Below are positions 53,172 to 60,645 of a stretch of 64,000 bases of DNA, piece after piece. The DNA is from HGM04593 sp045631905 (GTDB lineage: Bacteria; Bacteroidota; Bacteroidia; Bacteroidales; Bacteroidaceae): the NCBI GenBank assembly GCA_045631905.1, contig JAZQVO010000028.1, forward strand, positions 124,001 to 188,000. Direction: 5' to 3'. The notes beneath the pieces are model-generated. The model worked only from the letters and a program-made list of their open reading frames with translations. It did no database searches and was not told the DNA's origin. The stretch's first letter is position 1. Each line of letters opens with the position of its first letter. The position numbers and the translations under genes were made by a program.

Positions 53172-54473
53172 ATGATAGCAAACATAATAAAACAGCTATG
53201 GAACAAACGCCGTGCCAACATGTGGATATTCATAGAACTTGTATTGGTCGCATATTTTCTGTGGACAGTAACAGACAGCCTATACTTCTACACAGGCAAC
53301 AGCCTTACCCCCGACGGACACACAGCCTCGGAGTGTTATGTAGTAAACTTGGATTATGGTATAATTTTAGGCCCCGGCGAGAAGTATATCAACCAAACAC
53401 CGGCTATGCGCAAAAACGACTATATAGATATTGTAAAGGCCGTGCACAACCTGCCCGAAGTTGCATACTACTGCATAACCGAAAAGAACTCTATACCCGG
53501 TTGCAGTGTAAACACCAATAAAGGGACACTGAACCTTGCCTCGGAACTTGCCGATTGGATAACCTTTGTCACTCTGCCCGAGCTTGGCGACGAGCAACCA
53601 TTTGCCACATTTGAAATAAAAGAGGCAACAACGGGTGATATTATAGTTATGCCCACTGCGCCCAGAAATAATATAATCTACATATCGGAGGAGTATGCCA
53701 AAGCACTTTACGGCACAACAGAGGTAAGAGGGAAAGAGGTAGATTTTGGCTCGCGACACACCATTGCCGAGGTATATAAGGATTATAAAACAAGCAACAA
53801 ATACTACACCCCCATGGAACACTCTCTTGTTACGTTCACTGCCGAGCTAAGGACTGCCGGTGACTATTACCAAGATATAGAAGAGAGATACCACTTAGTT
53901 ATAAGATTAAAGGAGGGGGTCGATTGCGAAGCTTTTGAAAAACATTTCAACGAGGAGATAGCTCCCACCCTGCGCCGTGGTTATTTCCGTTGCCACGGTC
54001 TCACAAAAGTGAGCGATATGCAGAAGAGATTTATGAAAATAACAGGTGGCGAGGGAGATATGAAGATAAATATAGCACTCTCACTCTTTGCCCTCGGCTG
54101 TATATTCCTGGGCATGGTAGGTTGCTTCTGGATAAGAGCAAATACCCGTCGTAGCGAGATAGGCTTGATGCGTAGCGTGGGAGCAAGCCGTAAAAGAGTT
54201 ATCAGCCAATTTCTTGCCGAAACAGTTATACTTGTAACACTTGCCTACATTGTGGTAACACCGTTCCTCGTAGAGACAGCCAAAGAGTCGATATACTATA
54301 ACAAAGCATACGAGATGGGATATATTATAAGCTTTTACATAAAGAAGATTCCACATTTTATTATGCACACAGGGTGCAACTACATAATAATACTCTCAAC
54401 CGCACTCATAGGAACATATATTGCTGTGAATAAGGTTATCGCTCAGCACCCGGCCGATGCATTGAAAGATTAA
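53172..54473 (+). CDS. MacB/FtsX-type ABC permease, type B copy 2
   Basis: A 433-residue permease, paralogous to the one at 50533: MIANIIKQLWNKRRANMWIF at the start, RLKEGVDCEAFEKHFNEEI in the core, and FWIRANTRRSEIGLMRSVGA with SRKRVISQFLAETVIL at the C-terminal helices. Same four-helix topology with a large periplasmic core. It ends 21 bases before the ATPase gene. Confidence 0.92.
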   Translation: MIANIIKQLWNKRRANMWIFIELVLVAYFLWTVTDSLYFYTGNSLTPDGHTASECYVVNLDYGIILGPGEKYINQTPAMRKNDYIDIVKAVHNLPEVAYYCITEKNSIPGCSVNTNKGTLNLASELADWITFVTLPELGDEQPFATFEIKEATTGDIIVMPTAPRNNIIYISEEYAKALYGTTEVRGKEVDFGSRHTIAEVYKDYKTSNKYYTPMEHSLVTFTAELRTAGDYYQDIEERYHLVIRLKEGVDCEAFEKHFNEEIAPTLRRGYFRCHGLTKVSDMQKRFMKITGGEGDMKINIALSLFALGCIFLGMVGCFWIRANTRRSEIGLMRSVGASRKRVISQFLAETVILVTLAYIVVTPFLVETAKESIYYNKAYEMGYIISFYIKKIPHFIMHTGCNYIIILSTALIGTYIAVNKVIAQHPADALKD

Positions 54474-54494
54474 AAACCAATAAAAAATAATATT

Positions 54495-55160
54495 ATGATT
54501 AAATTAACAGGGATAAACAAAGTTTATCGCACCGACACCATCGAGACACAAGCACTTGAAAACGTGAATATCGAAGTAAAGAAAGGAGAATTTGTGAGCA
54601 TCATGGGCCCATCGGGCTGCGGAAAATCCACACTTCTGAACATCATAGGCCTGCTCGACGAGCCCACAAGCGGAAGCATTGAAATATCGGGATACAACGC
54701 AACAGGCATGAGCGACAAAGAGATGGCAATTTTCCGCAACCGCACATTAGGGTTCGTATTCCAGAGCTTTCACCTCATAAACTCACTGAATGTAATAGAC
54801 AACGTAGAACTACCACTCCTCTACCGTGGGGTGAAACGCAGTGAACGACATCGCCTCGCAAAGGAGATGCTGGAACGTGTAGGGTTAAGCCACCGCATGT
54901 ACCACATGCCCTCGCAACTATCGGGCGGTCAGTGTCAGCGTGTAGCTATTGCCCGTGCCATAATAGGCAACCCCGAAATTATTCTTGCCGACGAGCCCAC
55001 AGGTAACCTCGACTCAAAGATGGGTGCAGAAATTATGGAGATTTTGCACAAACTCAACCAAGAGGACGGACGCACCATTGTTATGGTTACCCACAACGAA
55101 GAGCAGGCAAAACAAACCACGCGCACCATACGTTTCTTCGACGGCCGACAAGTAGAATAA
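54495..55160 (+). CDS. ABC transporter ATPase (LolD/MacB-type)
   Basis: A 221-residue ATPase: Walker A GPSGCGKST, Q-loop NRTLGFVFQSFHLINSLNVI, signature LSGGQCQRVAIARAIIG, Walker B ILADEPTGNLDS and the switch His in VMVTHNEEQ. It is a member of the LolD/FtsE/MacB group. As the only ATPase in the operon it must serve all four permeases, either as one mixed complex or in two. Confidence 0.95.
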   Translation: MIKLTGINKVYRTDTIETQALENVNIEVKKGEFVSIMGPSGCGKSTLLNIIGLLDEPTSGSIEISGYNATGMSDKEMAIFRNRTLGFVFQSFHLINSLNVIDNVELPLLYRGVKRSERHRLAKEMLERVGLSHRMYHMPSQLSGGQCQRVAIARAIIGNPEIILADEPTGNLDSKMGAEIMEILHKLNQEDGRTIVMVTHNEEQAKQTTRTIRFFDGRQVE

Positions 55161-55176
55161 TATTTTTCATAACGTG

Positions 55177-55220
55177 AGCATAGGTGTAGAATAACAAACA
55201 TTCACTCACCTATGCTTTTT
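55177..55220 (+). terminator. Hairpin with T-run between ATPase and TolC genes
   Basis: AGCATAGGTG pairs with CACCTATGCT around a 20-base loop and is followed by TTTTT; it ends 13 bases before the start codon of the TolC-type gene. It could partly terminate the operon or act as an attenuator. Confidence 0.65.
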
Positions 55221-55233
55221 ATTAAGCATAATA

Positions 55234-56712
55234 ATGAGAAGGTTTATATATTGTGTACTTATAACACTATTAGTACCGGCACAACAGATAAAAGCAACCG
55301 ACACACTGCGCCTCACGCTCGACGAAGCCATACTCATGGCACGCACCCGTAGCCTCGAGGCAGCAGTAGCACTCGATGAGTTACGTGCATCGTACTGGCA
55401 ATATCGCAGTTACCAAGCCGACCTCCTGCCCGAGGTTAGTTTCAGTGCCACAGCACCCTACATGAGCAGGAGCTACAACAGCTATCAAAACAGCGACGGC
55501 ACATACACATTTGTACGCAACAACTACCTTCAAATGAACGGCCGTGTAAACATAAGGCAAAACATCTGGCTTACAGGTGGAAACATTACGCTCAGCAGTT
55601 CGCTCGACTACCTCAAAACACTCACAGGCAATAAAGATGAACGATACATGAGCACACCTGTAACACTCAGTATCAGCCAACCCCTCTTTGGCGTGAACCA
55701 CATAAAATGGAACAGACGCATAGAGCCGGTGCGTTACGCCGAGGCAAAAGCAAACTTTTTAACCGCAACAGAGGAGATAACCATGAGTTGCATCAACAAC
55801 TTTTTCGGTCTGCTCATTGCCAAAGAGAATGTAAATATTGCCCGCAAGAACCTTGATAATGCAAAAAAACTTTACGATGTAGCTATTATAAAAAGGAAGA
55901 TGGGAAAGATAAGCGAGAACGATGTATTGCAGTTACGCCTAAATGTTCTTAACGGAGAGTCGGAACTTACAAACTACATAAGCTCTATGCAAAGTGCCCT
56001 CTTCACCCTGCGCACGTTCTTGAACATCGACGATGAAACAGAGATTATACCACAGCTCCCCGGCAACATATCAAGCACCCGATTATCATTTGCCGAGGTG
56101 CTCGACAAAGCACTCAGCAACAACGCCTTTATGAAAAACATTGAACGCCGACGCTTGCAAGCCGATTATAATGTAGCAAATGCAAAAAGTAACCTAAGAC
56201 AAATAAACCTCACAGCACAGGTGGGTTACAGCGGTACCGACAAGGACTTCAACGAGGCCTATAACCGCTTAAACGAAAACCAAATAATTAATATCGGTAT
56301 AAATTTCCCGATACTCGATTGGGGGAAGCGTCGCGGAAACGTGAAGATGGCCGAAAGCAATAGAGAGATAACAAAAAACCGTTTAGAACAAGAGATACGC
56401 AACTTCAAGAACACTCTTTTTATCCTTGTCGAGGAGTTCAACAACAGGCAGCGTCAGCTTGTAATAGCCGAAGAGGCCGACAAAATTGCCGAACGACGCT
56501 ATATCACCAACATGGAGACTTTTATGATTGGGAAAATGAGCACGCTCGACCTCAACGATGCACAAATGAGCAAAGACCAAGCACGTCGCAGTCACATTTA
56601 CCAACTACAAAATTATTGGTACTATTATTACAAAATACGTAGCATCACCTTGTGGGACTTTGAGAAAAATCGTGACATAGAAGCCGACTTTGAAAAGATT
56701 GTAAAACAGTAA
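55234..56712 (+). CDS. TolC family outer-membrane channel
   Basis: A 492-residue outer-membrane efflux protein (signal peptide ending PAQQIKAT). It has two OEP-type halves with long coiled helices (LRLTLDEAILMARTRSLEAA; AEVLDKALSNNAFMKNIERR; NRLEQEIRNFKNTLFILVEE) and the typical GINFPILDWGKRRGNVKMAE loop. It completes the tripartite envelope-spanning exporter with the membrane-fusion and ABC proteins. Confidence 0.93.
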   Translation: MRRFIYCVLITLLVPAQQIKATDTLRLTLDEAILMARTRSLEAAVALDELRASYWQYRSYQADLLPEVSFSATAPYMSRSYNSYQNSDGTYTFVRNNYLQMNGRVNIRQNIWLTGGNITLSSSLDYLKTLTGNKDERYMSTPVTLSISQPLFGVNHIKWNRRIEPVRYAEAKANFLTATEEITMSCINNFFGLLIAKENVNIARKNLDNAKKLYDVAIIKRKMGKISENDVLQLRLNVLNGESELTNYISSMQSALFTLRTFLNIDDETEIIPQLPGNISSTRLSFAEVLDKALSNNAFMKNIERRRLQADYNVANAKSNLRQINLTAQVGYSGTDKDFNEAYNRLNENQIINIGINFPILDWGKRRGNVKMAESNREITKNRLEQEIRNFKNTLFILVEEFNNRQRQLVIAEEADKIAERRYITNMETFMIGKMSTLDLNDAQMSKDQARRSHIYQLQNYWYYYYKIRSITLWDFEKNRDIEADFEKIVKQ

Positions 56713-56866
56713 ACATCTTTTAGTACCTTTATATCCTTTTGCACAATACTTGCTACATCGAAGAGATACGAGAGATATCCCAAATAGATTTTATGAGATT
56801 TTTCCTCAATAAATTTGCCGAAAAACTATCTGCTTGTGATATATTCTTTAATACACCTGTTTGCTG

Positions 56867-57628
56867 TTATATCTCTATTTCAAGCCCATCGTAAGCAAAG
56901 AATACGCCCTGTGGCAAGCACTTCGATATCTTTGCATGCAGGCCGATGTGATGCATCATGTGTGTAAAATATGTTCTTTGCGGTTTCAGATGTTCCACTA
57001 CTTTTAGTGCTTCGAGCACTGTTTGGTGTGTGCGGTGAGGCTTTGAGAAACGCAGGGCATTTATAACAAGCACCTCTACTCCACACAGTTTTTCAAGTTC
57101 CGATGGTTCAATGTAGCTCATGTCGGTAATATATGCCAGCTTTCCAAAGCGATAGCCCATAATGGGATACATACCATGAAAAACCCTTATAGGGAGTACC
57201 TTAACACCAGCTACATTATACTCTGCACCTGCTTGAATAGTGTGTAACGCAATATTTGCTGTTCCGGGATATTTTTTCGAACCAAAGCAATATGGGTACA
57301 TCGCGTGTACCTGCATCTCGGTCTCGCGGTCGGCATATATGGGTATCTCTTTTCCGCGACAAAAGGGGCGCAGGTCGTCTATACCTCCTGTGTGGTCGTA
57401 ATGTTTATGTGTGAGCAAGAGAGCGTCAATCTTTGGGAAAGGGTTACGCAACAACTGAGTACGAAAGTCGGGCCCGCAGTCTATGAGAATATTTGCCCCG
57501 TCGGCCTCCAACATCGCCGAACAACGCAAACGAGCATCGCGTGGGTCGCTCGACGTGCAGACCTCGCAATAGCAACCAATTTCGGGTACCCCCGTCGATG
57601 TTCCTGTACCAAGAAAAGTTAGTTTCAT
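56867..57628 (-). CDS. MBL fold metallo-hydrolase (PhnP-like)
   Basis: A 253-residue metallo-beta-lactamase fold protein; the ATG at 57628 (MKLTFLGTGTSTGVPEIGC) is used rather than a TTG 9 bases upstream. The metal site is HKHYDHTGGIDDLRPF; a second is TYFTHMMHHIG near the end, and the N-terminal CYCEVCTSSDPRDARLRCSA has a zinc-knuckle-like Cys set as in PhnP cyclic phosphodiesterases. The exact substrate is unknown. It starts 5 bases after the murB stop codon. Confidence 0.88.
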   Translation of the reverse strand: MKLTFLGTGTSTGVPEIGCYCEVCTSSDPRDARLRCSAMLEADGANILIDCGPDFRTQLLRNPFPKIDALLLTHKHYDHTGGIDDLRPFCRGKEIPIYADRETEMQVHAMYPYCFGSKKYPGTANIALHTIQAGAEYNVAGVKVLPIRVFHGMYPIMGYRFGKLAYITDMSYIEPSELEKLCGVEVLVINALRFSKPHRTHQTVLEALKVVEHLKPQRTYFTHMMHHIGLHAKISKCLPQGVFFAYDGLEIEI

Positions 57629-57633
57629 CTTCT

Positions 57634-58641
57634 TCAACCTATTATATTAACCTCCATGTGCAACTCAACACCGAAGCGTTCTTTTACCGACTCGCACACC
57701 TCACGGGCAAATGCAACAACCTCTTCACCCGTTGCTCCGCCACGATTAATTACCACAAGTGCCTGATGTTTGTAGACACCGACGTTGGGGTGTGGAGTAT
57801 CCTTCCACCCACACTGCTCTATGAGCCACCCTGCCGATAATTTCACGCCTCCTGGCACCTTATACTGTGGCATCTGCGGATATTCAAGAGCAAGCTCGCC
57901 GGCCTTTTCACTATTCACTACGGGGTTCATAAAAAAACTGCCCGCACTGCCTGTCTCCGAAGGGTCGGGTAACTTGGCTTTGCGAATATCGCACACGGCA
58001 CGGCGCACGTTGGCAAGTGTTGCACCTCCCAGCTCCTCAACCTTCTCTTTTATATTGCCGTAAGTGAGTTTTAATTCGGCACTCTTTTTCAGTTTATAGG
58101 TAACATACGTTATTACGTTCCTGCCTTTCTCCTCGCCTTTAAAAATGCTGTTGCGGTAGGCAAAAGAGCAATCTTCCTGTGTAAAGCATCGCTTCGAAGC
58201 ATCGGCTACCGATAGTGCCTCCACCAAGTGTATAAGTTCACCGGCCTCTACTCCGTAAGCACCAACATTTTGCACAGCACTCGCACCCACCTCGCCCGGT
58301 ATTAGAGAAAGATTTTCGAGCCCGTACCAACCATTCTCCACAGTATACTCCACAAGACTATCCCAGTTTACTCCGCTGCCAACACGTAAAAAAATCTCAT
58401 TCTCACTCTCCTCTACTATGGTTATATCCATTATGGAAGAGTGCAGAACGGTTCCCTTAAAATCGTTCACAAACAGGAGGTTACTGCCTCCGCCAACAAC
58501 CAACAAGGGCAGTTGCAGGCTGTTTTTCAATATCACGGCCAGCTCCTCTTCGGTAGAAAAATCTATATATTTTTCGGCTTTCACATCAATGCCAAATGTG
58601 TTATGTGGCAAGAGTGAATATGATGTGTATTCTTTTATCAT
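57634..58641 (-). CDS. murB: UDP-N-acetylenolpyruvoylglucosamine reductase
   Basis: A 335-residue FAD enzyme that reduces UDP-GlcNAc-enolpyruvate to UDP-MurNAc in peptidoglycan synthesis. The ATG at 58641 (MIKEYTSYSLLPHNTFGIDV) is the start; upstream in-frame codons run through the neighbouring terminator and are not coding. Marks: LPLLVVGGGSNLLFVNDFKG, SLIPGEVGASAVQNVGAYGV, GSAGSFFMNPVV, and the final helices; the length and GVEAGELIHLVEAL segment fit type I MurB. It is followed closely by the MBL gene. Confidence 0.96.
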   Translation of the reverse strand: MIKEYTSYSLLPHNTFGIDVKAEKYIDFSTEEELAVILKNSLQLPLLVVGGGSNLLFVNDFKGTVLHSSIMDITIVEESENEIFLRVGSGVNWDSLVEYTVENGWYGLENLSLIPGEVGASAVQNVGAYGVEAGELIHLVEALSVADASKRCFTQEDCSFAYRNSIFKGEEKGRNVITYVTYKLKKSAELKLTYGNIKEKVEELGGATLANVRRAVCDIRKAKLPDPSETGSAGSFFMNPVVNSEKAGELALEYPQMPQYKVPGGVKLSAGWLIEQCGWKDTPHPNVGVYKHQALVVINRGGATGEEVVAFAREVCESVKERFGVELHMEVNIIG

Positions 58642-58724
58642 TCTTGTTATCGATAGTATTTTGACTATCTCTTGCGAAATTACTTTTTTCCTGCAACATA
58701 TGCAAAAAAGGAGAGATAAGAAGA

Positions 58725-58753
58725 TAAAAAAACAGCCACATTCTTGTGGCTGT
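58725..58753 (-). terminator. Intrinsic terminator after the hemolysin III gene
   Basis: On the minus strand a 9-base stem (ACAGCCACA with TGTGGCTGT) is followed by seven T, 11 bases past the stop codon. Confidence 0.88.
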
Positions 58754-58763
58754 CTACCTACTC

Positions 58764-59420
58764 TTAAACAGCTTTTAAAATTCCCCACACCGCCATCATG
58801 TGGCACATAGTTCCCAAAAGAACAAAAAAGTGGAACACCGCATGCACATATTTTACTTTGTGGAAACTATAAAACACAGCACCTATTATATATGCAACCC
58901 CCTCGCCTATAACCCACAAAAAGACACCAAGGCTCACTGCGTCCCAAAATTGTTTCATGGCAACAAGGATAGTCAGACCCATAAGAACAAAGCAGACGGT
59001 TTCAATTTTATTATGCTTTTTAAGCCCGCAAAAACTAATTATGGTACCGGCAATAGCACAAACCCAGCAGAATATAAAGATGCCCCAGCCCCAATAACCT
59101 ACATCGCGCAGTGCTATCAATGTTACAGGCGAATAACTGCCTGCAATGTGCCAATATATTGCCGAGTGGTCGAGCTTGCGCAAACGTGCTCGCCATGCCG
59201 AGTCGGCCGGACAGGCATGGTATGATGTTGAGAAAATATAGGAGCTCAACATACCAAAAAGATAAAGCACTACACTGAACATTCCCCAATTATCGAGTTT
59301 AACCTCTGCTCCTTTTAACAGAAAGAACGCTCCCACTATCACACCGCCCAATATCCCGACAGCATGCGATATTGCATTTATTCTCTCCTCCTCTTTGGTG
59401 TATCTCTTATTGTCTTTCAT
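58764..59420 (-). CDS. Hemolysin III family (PAQR-like) membrane protein
   Basis: A 218-residue membrane protein with seven helices; start at the ATG 59420 (MKDNKRYTKEEERINAISHA). It shows the family patterns NAISHAVGILGG, STSYHACPAD, LRKLDHSAIYWHIAGSYSPV and the C-terminal KVKYVHAVFHFFVLLGTMCH, whose His, Ser and Asp residues form the PAQR metal site. Bacterial members are called hemolysin III (YqfA); the true activity is uncertain. It is a single gene. Confidence 0.93.
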   Translation of the reverse strand: MKDNKRYTKEEERINAISHAVGILGGVIVGAFFLLKGAEVKLDNWGMFSVVLYLFGMLSSYIFSTSYHACPADSAWRARLRKLDHSAIYWHIAGSYSPVTLIALRDVGYWGWGIFIFCWVCAIAGTIISFCGLKKHNKIETVCFVLMGLTILVAMKQFWDAVSLGVFLWVIGEGVAYIIGAVFYSFHKVKYVHAVFHFFVLLGTMCHMMAVWGILKAV

Positions 59421-59474
59421 AGTTTTGTCAAATAATTTCAAAAATCATATATAAACAGGTTGTTTGTGTCAGTA

Positions 59475-60311
59475 TTATTCATTATCGAAGCCTTCACCGA
59501 TAAAAGGCAGTGCTATATATAGTGCTTGTTGCCAATATTGCCATGTGTGCCCGCCGTCGCGTACACGAAATTGATGCCTGATACGCTGTTTTCGCATTGC
59601 TTTAATAAAATCCATATTATTCTCGAGCAGAAAATCATCGTCACCAACATCTATAAACCATCTTATCGAAGCAATGCCATCAAGTTCATCTTTTTCCGCA
59701 TTTTCAAGAACAGTAATATTGTTATAATCTACGACACTCTGTATAAACAGACGGCGACGTGTGTCGGCATCGTGGCTTATCCAGCTGTTTTCAATCATAC
59801 CTGCAAGGGCACTCATTGCGTAGGCCGACGAGAACATATCGCTGTGTCGCAAAGCATAACCAATTGTACCACCGCCACCCATTGAAAGACCGGCTATGGC
59901 ACGATGCTTGCGATCGGCTTTTATACGATATATATTTTCAATATGTGGTATAAATTCTGTAAAGAAAAAATCTTCATACCTCCACCCCTCGCAGTTAAAA
60001 TATCCGTCGTGTGTGGTACCGGCATCGGGCATCACGATAATCATCTCTTTGGAGTTACCACTATTAAAAATCTCGGTTGCAATATCTTTCACATTACCTT
60101 TGTCGCGCCATGCTGTATGATTATCGGTGAGGCCATGCAAAAGATAAAGCACAGGATAGTGTTCACTGCCCTCTTCATAACCTTGTGGCAAATAGATGCA
60201 GTATTTTTTTTCATAACCTAAAATTTCGCTTTTCATACTATGTTCAGTGATAGTCTGCGCACTGCATAAGTAAGTTAGAAAGACAAGTATTGAAAACAAG
60301 GCTCTTCTCAT
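59475..60311 (-). CDS. Exported esterase D/feruloyl-esterase-like hydrolase
   Basis: A 278-residue exported alpha/beta hydrolase (signal peptide ending YLCSAQ). It has the esterase D/CE1 pattern: YPVLYLLHGLTDNHTAW, IIVMPDAGTTHDGYFNCEGW, the nucleophile elbow GLSMGGGGTIGYALRH, an Asp (FIDVGDDDFLLENN) and the His in VRDGGHTWQYWQQAL. It may release acyl groups such as ferulate or acetate from polysaccharides, or act on another ester; no xylanase genes stand next to it. Confidence 0.92.
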   Translation of the reverse strand: MRRALFSILVFLTYLCSAQTITEHSMKSEILGYEKKYCIYLPQGYEEGSEHYPVLYLLHGLTDNHTAWRDKGNVKDIATEIFNSGNSKEMIIVMPDAGTTHDGYFNCEGWRYEDFFFTEFIPHIENIYRIKADRKHRAIAGLSMGGGGTIGYALRHSDMFSSAYAMSALAGMIENSWISHDADTRRRLFIQSVVDYNNITVLENAEKDELDGIASIRWFIDVGDDDFLLENNMDFIKAMRKQRIRHQFRVRDGGHTWQYWQQALYIALPFIGEGFDNE

Positions 60312-60584
60312 AGTTATTTATCATTTTTACTCTTTTCGCTACCGATAAACTACATTTATATAAATTGTTTATTTGTACACTAACAAAGAGTTGGTTGTAA
60401 ATATTAAAAGGATTTTTACACACATTACACCTTTTTGTGCAAATATAATATAAATTATATTGTGTGCTTGCTGTTATTTGACAAATAAAACTTAAATAGG
60501 TTTACCGACAAATATAAAAGTAGTTAAATTTTGGAACTGTGCTTTTGCCGGAAAATAGTCAAATAAACATGTGTCTTATATAGC
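60312..60584. other. A/T-rich intergenic stretch
   Basis: About 270 bases between the esterase gene and the terminator of glgP. It shows candidate -7 boxes for the esterase (minus strand TATATTTG at 60447-60440 and 60516-60509) and nothing else that I can support; both boxes lack a -33 element. Confidence 0.4.
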
Positions 60585-60616
60585 AAAAAAGAGCGCATCG
60601 AAATTTCGATGCGCTC
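60585..60616 (-). terminator. Intrinsic terminator of the phosphorylase gene
   Basis: A perfect 13-base stem, GAGCGCATCGAAA with TTTCGATGCGCTC, is followed on the minus strand by six T. It is about 30 bases past the stop codon. Confidence 0.9.
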
Positions 60617-60645
60617 CAAATATTTTTAGAAACAATTTATTTCTA

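Noticed and set aside
57634..58806. Longer murB start (390 codons)
   Set aside because: The extra 55 codons cross the terminator of the hemolysin III gene and have no similarity to MurB; the ATG at 58641 fits the family.
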